From: an uncultured Clostridia bacterium
Lineage (GTDB): Bacteria; Bacillota_A; Clostridia; TANB77; CAG-508
DNA: 9,712 nucleotides
Direction of reading: 5' to 3'
Assembly (NCBI GenBank): GCA_949747745.1
Contig: CATKFT010000231.1
Coordinates: 1-9,712 of the forward strand
The position numbers and the translations under genes are program-made. The notes beneath the pieces are model-generated. The model was not told the origin of the DNA, ran no database searches, and was given only the letters and a program-made list of their open reading frames with translations. Positions 6,913 to 9,712 of the stretch are shown here, in pieces; positions within the stretch are counted from its first letter, which is position 1, and each line of letters begins with the position of its first letter.

Positions 6913-8242
6913 ATGAGTAAGCCAACTGTTGCAATTGTTGGAAGACCTAATGTTGGAAAATCAACATTCTTTAATTATATAATTGGTGAACGTTTATCTA
7001 TTGTGGAAGATAAGCCAGGTGTCACACGTGATAGGGTTTATGCTGAGTGTAACTGGAGAGGAAAAGATTTTACTGTTATAGATACACGGTGGAATTGAAA
7101 CTGAGACTGAAGATTTAATCTCATCAGAAATTACAAATCAAGCTAATATTGCAGTAAACTTAGCAGATGTTATTATATTTTTAACTAATATAAAACAAGG
7201 AGTAACCGAAGTTGATAAAGATATTGCATTAATGCTTAGGAAAAGTGGTAAACCAGTTGTTTTGGTATGTAATAAAGCAGATAATTATGGAAAAACTTCA
7301 GATGATATTTATGAATTTTATAATTTGGGTTTAGGAGACCCATATCCACTATCTAGTACAAATGCAATAGGAATAGGAGATGTTTTAGACGCAGTTTATG
7401 AAAATTTTCCTGAAAGTAATGACGAAGACTCAGATAATGAAAGAATTAAAGTAGCTCTTATTGGAAAACCAAATGTAGGAAAATCTTCATTAATAAATAA
7501 AATTTTAGGAGAAGAAAGGGTAATTGTAAGTGATATAGCAGGAACAACAAGAGATGCAATAGATTCTTCTTTTGAAAATGAATTTGGAAAATATGTATTC
7601 ATAGATACAGCAGGAATTAGAAGAAAAAGTAAAGTATATGAATCTATTGAAAAATTTAGCATTATGAGAACACTTCTTGCAATTAAAAGAGCAGATGTAT
7701 GTTTAATGATGATTGATGCAAATGAAGGAATAACAGACCAAGATGCAAAAATTGCAGGTGAAGCACATGAGGCAGGAAAAGGCATTATAATAGTAGTAAA
7801 TAAATGGGATATAATAGAAAAAGACACATATACAATTGAGCAATTTAAGAAAGATGTGTATAATAAATTATCATATTTAACATATGCTCCAATTATTTTT
7901 ATTTCAGCAAAAACAGGACAAAGAGTAAATAAACTTTATGAAATGATAAACCAAGTAGCAAATCAGAATGCCTTAAGAGTAACAACTAGTATGTTAAACC
8001 AAGTACTAAATGAAGCAATAGCAGTAGTGCAACCACCAACAGATAAGGGAAAACGTTTAAAAATATATTATATGACACAAGGTTCTACAAAGCCACCAAC
8101 ATTTATAGTATTTGTAAATAGTAAAGAATTATTTCACTTTTCATATGAACGATATTTAATAAATTGTTTAAGAAAAGAATTTGGATTAGTAGGAACACCA
8201 ATTAGAATGATTGCAAGAGAAAAAGGCGAAAAAGATGAGTAA
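6913..8242 (+). CDS. der: Ribosome-assembly GTPase Der (EngA), read through one +1 frameshift at CGG
   Basis: Essential double GTPase that acts in maturation of the 50S ribosomal subunit. G domain 1: GRPNVGKS (res. 10-17), PGVTRD, the G3 motif Asp57-Thr58-Gly59-Gly60, NKAD (120-123). G domain 2: GKPNVGKS (184-191), [14 protein letters not shown]; then the C-terminal KH-like domain with GTPIRM near the end. In the raw frame the ORF stops after DTRWN, because the G3 motif is written GAT-ACA-C-GGT-GGA-ATT-GAA: the in-frame CGG (7087-7089) must be passed by skipping C. The result is 442 aa, normal for Der, with no further break. Start ATG 6913 follows GAGGTG (6901-6906); the in-frame GTG within that element (6904) is more likely part of the Shine-Dalgarno. 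First gene of der–DUF1653–plsY–gpsA. A pseudogene is unlikely as Der is generally indispensable and everything else is intact. Confidence 0.95.
7087..7089 (+). other. In-frame CGG, +1 frameshift site in der
   Basis: Context ACA-CGG-TGGAATTGA. Zero frame reads Thr-Arg-Trp-Asn-stop; skipping C gives Thr-Gly-Gly-Ile-Glu, the invariant G3 motif of GTPase domain 1. The correct frame is thus fixed to the nucleotide. Confidence 0.95.
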
Positions 8243-8306
8243 AAAAGGATTACAGTAATTATATAGATATGTTATAACTGTTAAAGTGTAAAATAGGAGG
8301 AGAAAT

Positions 8307-8552
8307 ATGAATGAATTAAAAATAAAAGGAATTTATAAACATTTTAAAGGAGATAGCTACATAGTAGAAGATGTATGTACACACTCTGAAACTAGAGAAA
8401 AATATGTACTATATAGAGCTTTATATGGGGATAATGAATTATATATAAGACCATATAATATGTTTTTAGAAGAAGTAGACCATGAAAAATATCCAAATGT
8501 AGAACAAAAATATAGGTTCGAATTACAAAATATAAAGAGTAAAAATATTTAA
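8307..8552 (+). CDS. DUF1653 domain protein
   Basis: 81-aa soluble protein with the DUF1653 pattern: IKGIYKHFKGDSYIVEDVCTHSET at the N-terminus, then YVLYRALYGDNELYIRPYNMFLEEV. Biochemical function of this family is not established. It covers nearly the whole protein, as is usual. Start ATG has AGGAGG ending 6 nt upstream. It lies 64 nt after der and 18 nt before plsY, so it is probably co-transcribed with both. No CGG in the gene. Confidence 0.85.
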   Translation: MNELKIKGIYKHFKGDSYIVEDVCTHSETREKYVLYRALYGDNELYIRPYNMFLEEVDHEKYPNVEQKYRFELQNIKSKNI

Positions 8553-8570
8553 AATAAAGGAGGAAAGAAT

Positions 8571-9200
8571 ATGTTAGTATATTATATACTTATGGCAATA
8601 ATTGCATATGCAATAGGAAGTATAAGTTTTTCAGTAATTTTTAGTAAAAAAATGGCAGGGTTTGATGTAAGGGAAAAAGGAAGTGGAAATGCGGGTTCTA
8701 CAAATGTATTAAGAACAGTGGGAAAAAAAGCTGCTGTATTAACATTAATATGTGATATATTAAAGGGAATAGTAGCAATTTTATTAGCTATATTATTAGG
8801 ATATATAGTAAAGGAACTAGATAGTGCACTACTTGTACAAATATCAGCAATAGCAGTAATTGTAGGACATACTTATCCAGCATTTTTTGGATTTAAAGGT
8901 GGAAAGGGTGTTGCCACATCTCTTGGAGTACTTTTACTAATAAACTGGCAAATAGGTTTAATATGTCTTGTATTTGCATTAGTAATTATGGCATTAACTA
9001 GGATGGTATCGGCTGGTTCTGTACTTGCAGCAATACTATTTCCTATACTTACATTATTTATAGGAAAAGAATTTTTTATTGTACAAGGAAATTATTTTAT
9101 TTTTAGTATAATTATGGCATTAATTGTATCATTTAATCATAGAAGTAATATAAGTAGAATATTAGATGGACAAGAAAATAAAATATCATTTAAGAAATAA
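8571..9200 (+). CDS. plsY: Acyl-phosphate:glycerol-3-phosphate acyltransferase PlsY
   Basis: Membrane enzyme that transfers an acyl group from acyl-phosphate to sn-glycerol-3-phosphate, the first acylation of phospholipid synthesis. The 209-aa protein has several hydrophobic segments (about res. 3-24, 54-78, 88-100, 115-140, 145-165, 175-190) and the conserved loops GSGNAGSTN (37-45), GHTYPAFFGFKGGKG (99-113) and late NHRSNI. Length is normal for PlsY (about 200 aa). ATG at 8571 has AAAGGAGG (8556-8563) 7 nt upstream. It is followed after 43 nt by gpsA, which makes its glycerol-3-phosphate substrate, so the order plsY–gpsA links precursor and first acylation step. One CGG (9010-9012) straddles TCG-GCT without a frame break. 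Confidence 0.95.
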   Translation: MLVYYILMAIIAYAIGSISFSVIFSKKMAGFDVREKGSGNAGSTNVLRTVGKKAAVLTLICDILKGIVAILLAILLGYIVKELDSALLVQISAIAVIVGHTYPAFFGFKGGKGVATSLGVLLLINWQIGLICLVFALVIMALTRMVSAGSVLAAILFPILTLFIGKEFFIVQGNYFIFSIIMALIVSFNHRSNISRILDGQENKISFKK

Positions 9201-9243
9201 AAAGAAGATTTACAATTATAAAGAAACCAAGGAGGAAATTGAT

Positions 9244-9712
9244 TTGAAAAAAATAGCAGTTATAGGAAGTGGAAGTTGGGGAGTAGCTCTTTCAATTCAT
9301 TTAGCAAAAATGGGGCATACTGTAAAAATATGGTCATTTGCAGAAGAGGAGGCAGAGTTAATAAATAAAGAAAGTAAATGCAAATTTTTACCAGAAGTTA
9401 CATTGCCAGAAAATATTACATGTTATACAGATTTTGAAAAAACGTTAGAAAATACAGATATAATACTACATGTAACACCATCAAAATTTGTTCGTAATAT
9501 CTTAAAACAATATAAACAATATGTAAAAAATCAACCAATAGTTATGTGTGCAAAAGGTTTTGAAAAAGAAACATTATATTCACTAGACAAAATTATTGAA
9601 GAAGAAATGGAAGATAAAGAATATGCTATACTATCTGGACCAAGTCATGCAGAAGAAGTATCTCGTGGCATACCAACATTAATGGTTGTTGCATCAAAAA
9701 ATGAAGAATTGC
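9244..9712 (+). CDS. gpsA: NAD(P)H-dependent glycerol-3-phosphate dehydrogenase, N-terminal part
   Basis: Reduces dihydroxyacetone phosphate to sn-glycerol-3-phosphate for phospholipid synthesis in the cytoplasm. The gene is cut by the right window edge after about 156 residues. Start is TTG at 9244, with GGAGG (9231-9235) 8 nt upstream, giving MKKIAVIGSGSWGVALSIHL: the Rossmann GSGSWG motif of GpsA. Further on are HVTPSKFVRNIL, CAKGFEKET (the catalytic-region lysine motif) and LSGPSHAEEV, all in the expected order for GpsA. No CGG and no frame break in the visible part. Last visible gene of the der operon. Confidence 0.92.
   Translation, partial: MKKIAVIGSGSWGVALSIHLAKMGHTVKIWSFAEEEAELINKESKCKFLPEVTLPENITCYTDFEKTLENTDIILHVTPSKFVRNILKQYKQYVKNQPIVMCAKGFEKETLYSLDKIIEEEMEDKEYAILSGPSHAEEVSRGIPTLMVVASKNEEL

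Noticed and set aside
1373..7089. The broken genes as sequencing or assembly indel errors
   Set aside because: None of the six lies in a homopolymer; all are the same event (C at codon position 1 before GGN), in both strands' genes, while CGG in other phases and all other sequence is clean. Random indels would vary in base, sign and phase. It cannot be excluded without reads, so it is kept as the main refuting test.
6406..7089. CGG reassigned to another amino acid (for example Trp or Gln) rather than a shift
   Set aside because: Simple reassignment keeps the frame, but at all six sites the zero frame soon hits a stop and loses homology; only skipping one base restores the proteins.
7396..7827. 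143-aa minus-strand ORF inside der
   Set aside because: Shadow of the second GTPase domain on the other strand; no motif and no RBS.
823..8242. rluA family, U32 gene and der as pseudogenes
   Set aside because: Der is generally essential, all catalytic motifs are intact, there are no in-frame nonsense mutations or other indels, and promoters, RBS and terminators are preserved.
8243..8306. Imperfect ACAGT...ACTGT hairpin between der and the DUF1653 gene as a terminator
   Set aside because: The arms pair imperfectly and no T-run follows; more likely an untranslated spacer within the operon.

Overview
The window is very AT-rich, densely packed DNA with AGA-dominated arginine usage, strong AGGAGG ribosome-binding sites and TTG/GTG starts beside ATG. 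The gene content (der–DUF1653–plsY–gpsA cluster, RNHCP protein, TGS/uridine-kinase fusion, large U32 protein with a long C-terminal region) points to a low-GC Firmicute, most likely an uncultured-type member of Clostridia. That placement is inference; no rRNA or marker search was possible.

Layout. 1-724 (+): C-terminal part of an AMP-forming acyl-CoA synthetase, closed by a bidirectional terminator. 823-1675 (-): RluA-family rRNA pseudouridine synthase. 1833-3470 (+): nucleoside (uridine-type) kinase, divergent from rluA. 3598-3909 (+): RNHCP zinc-ribbon protein, converging over a perfect 15-bp inverted repeat on 3966-6438 (-), an 822-aa U32 family protein. 6540-6713 (+): 57-aa Cys/Gly-rich membrane peptide with its own terminator. 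6913-9712 (+): operon der, DUF1653 protein, plsY and gpsA (cut by the window end). Most of the genes serve ribosome maturation/RNA modification (rluA family, U32, der) or lipid and phospholipid synthesis (acyl-CoA synthetase, plsY, gpsA).

The outstanding observation: three genes (rluA family, U32, der) look frameshifted, with six breaks in all. Every break has the same form: an in-frame CGG codon where reading must skip the C and continue with GGN (Gly). Removing that one C restores conserved motifs each time (DTGG in Der, SPVGD and FNRGGFSTG in U32, the frame leading into HRLD in RluA) and gives ORFs of exact codon length (283, 822 and 442 aa). I scanned the window by eye: these six are the only in-frame CGG codons in any gene, all six are +1 shift sites, and no frame break occurs without a CGG. 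At least eight CGG trinucleotides that straddle codons cause no break. CGT, CGC and CGA are used as ordinary Arg codons. The simplest reading is a genetic-code-level feature: CGG is not read as Arg but triggers an efficient +1 frameshift, or CGGN is read as a four-base Gly codon. One gene needs four such events, including sites in an essential GTPase motif, so this looks constitutive rather than a regulatory switch. I know of no described bacterial system of exactly this kind.
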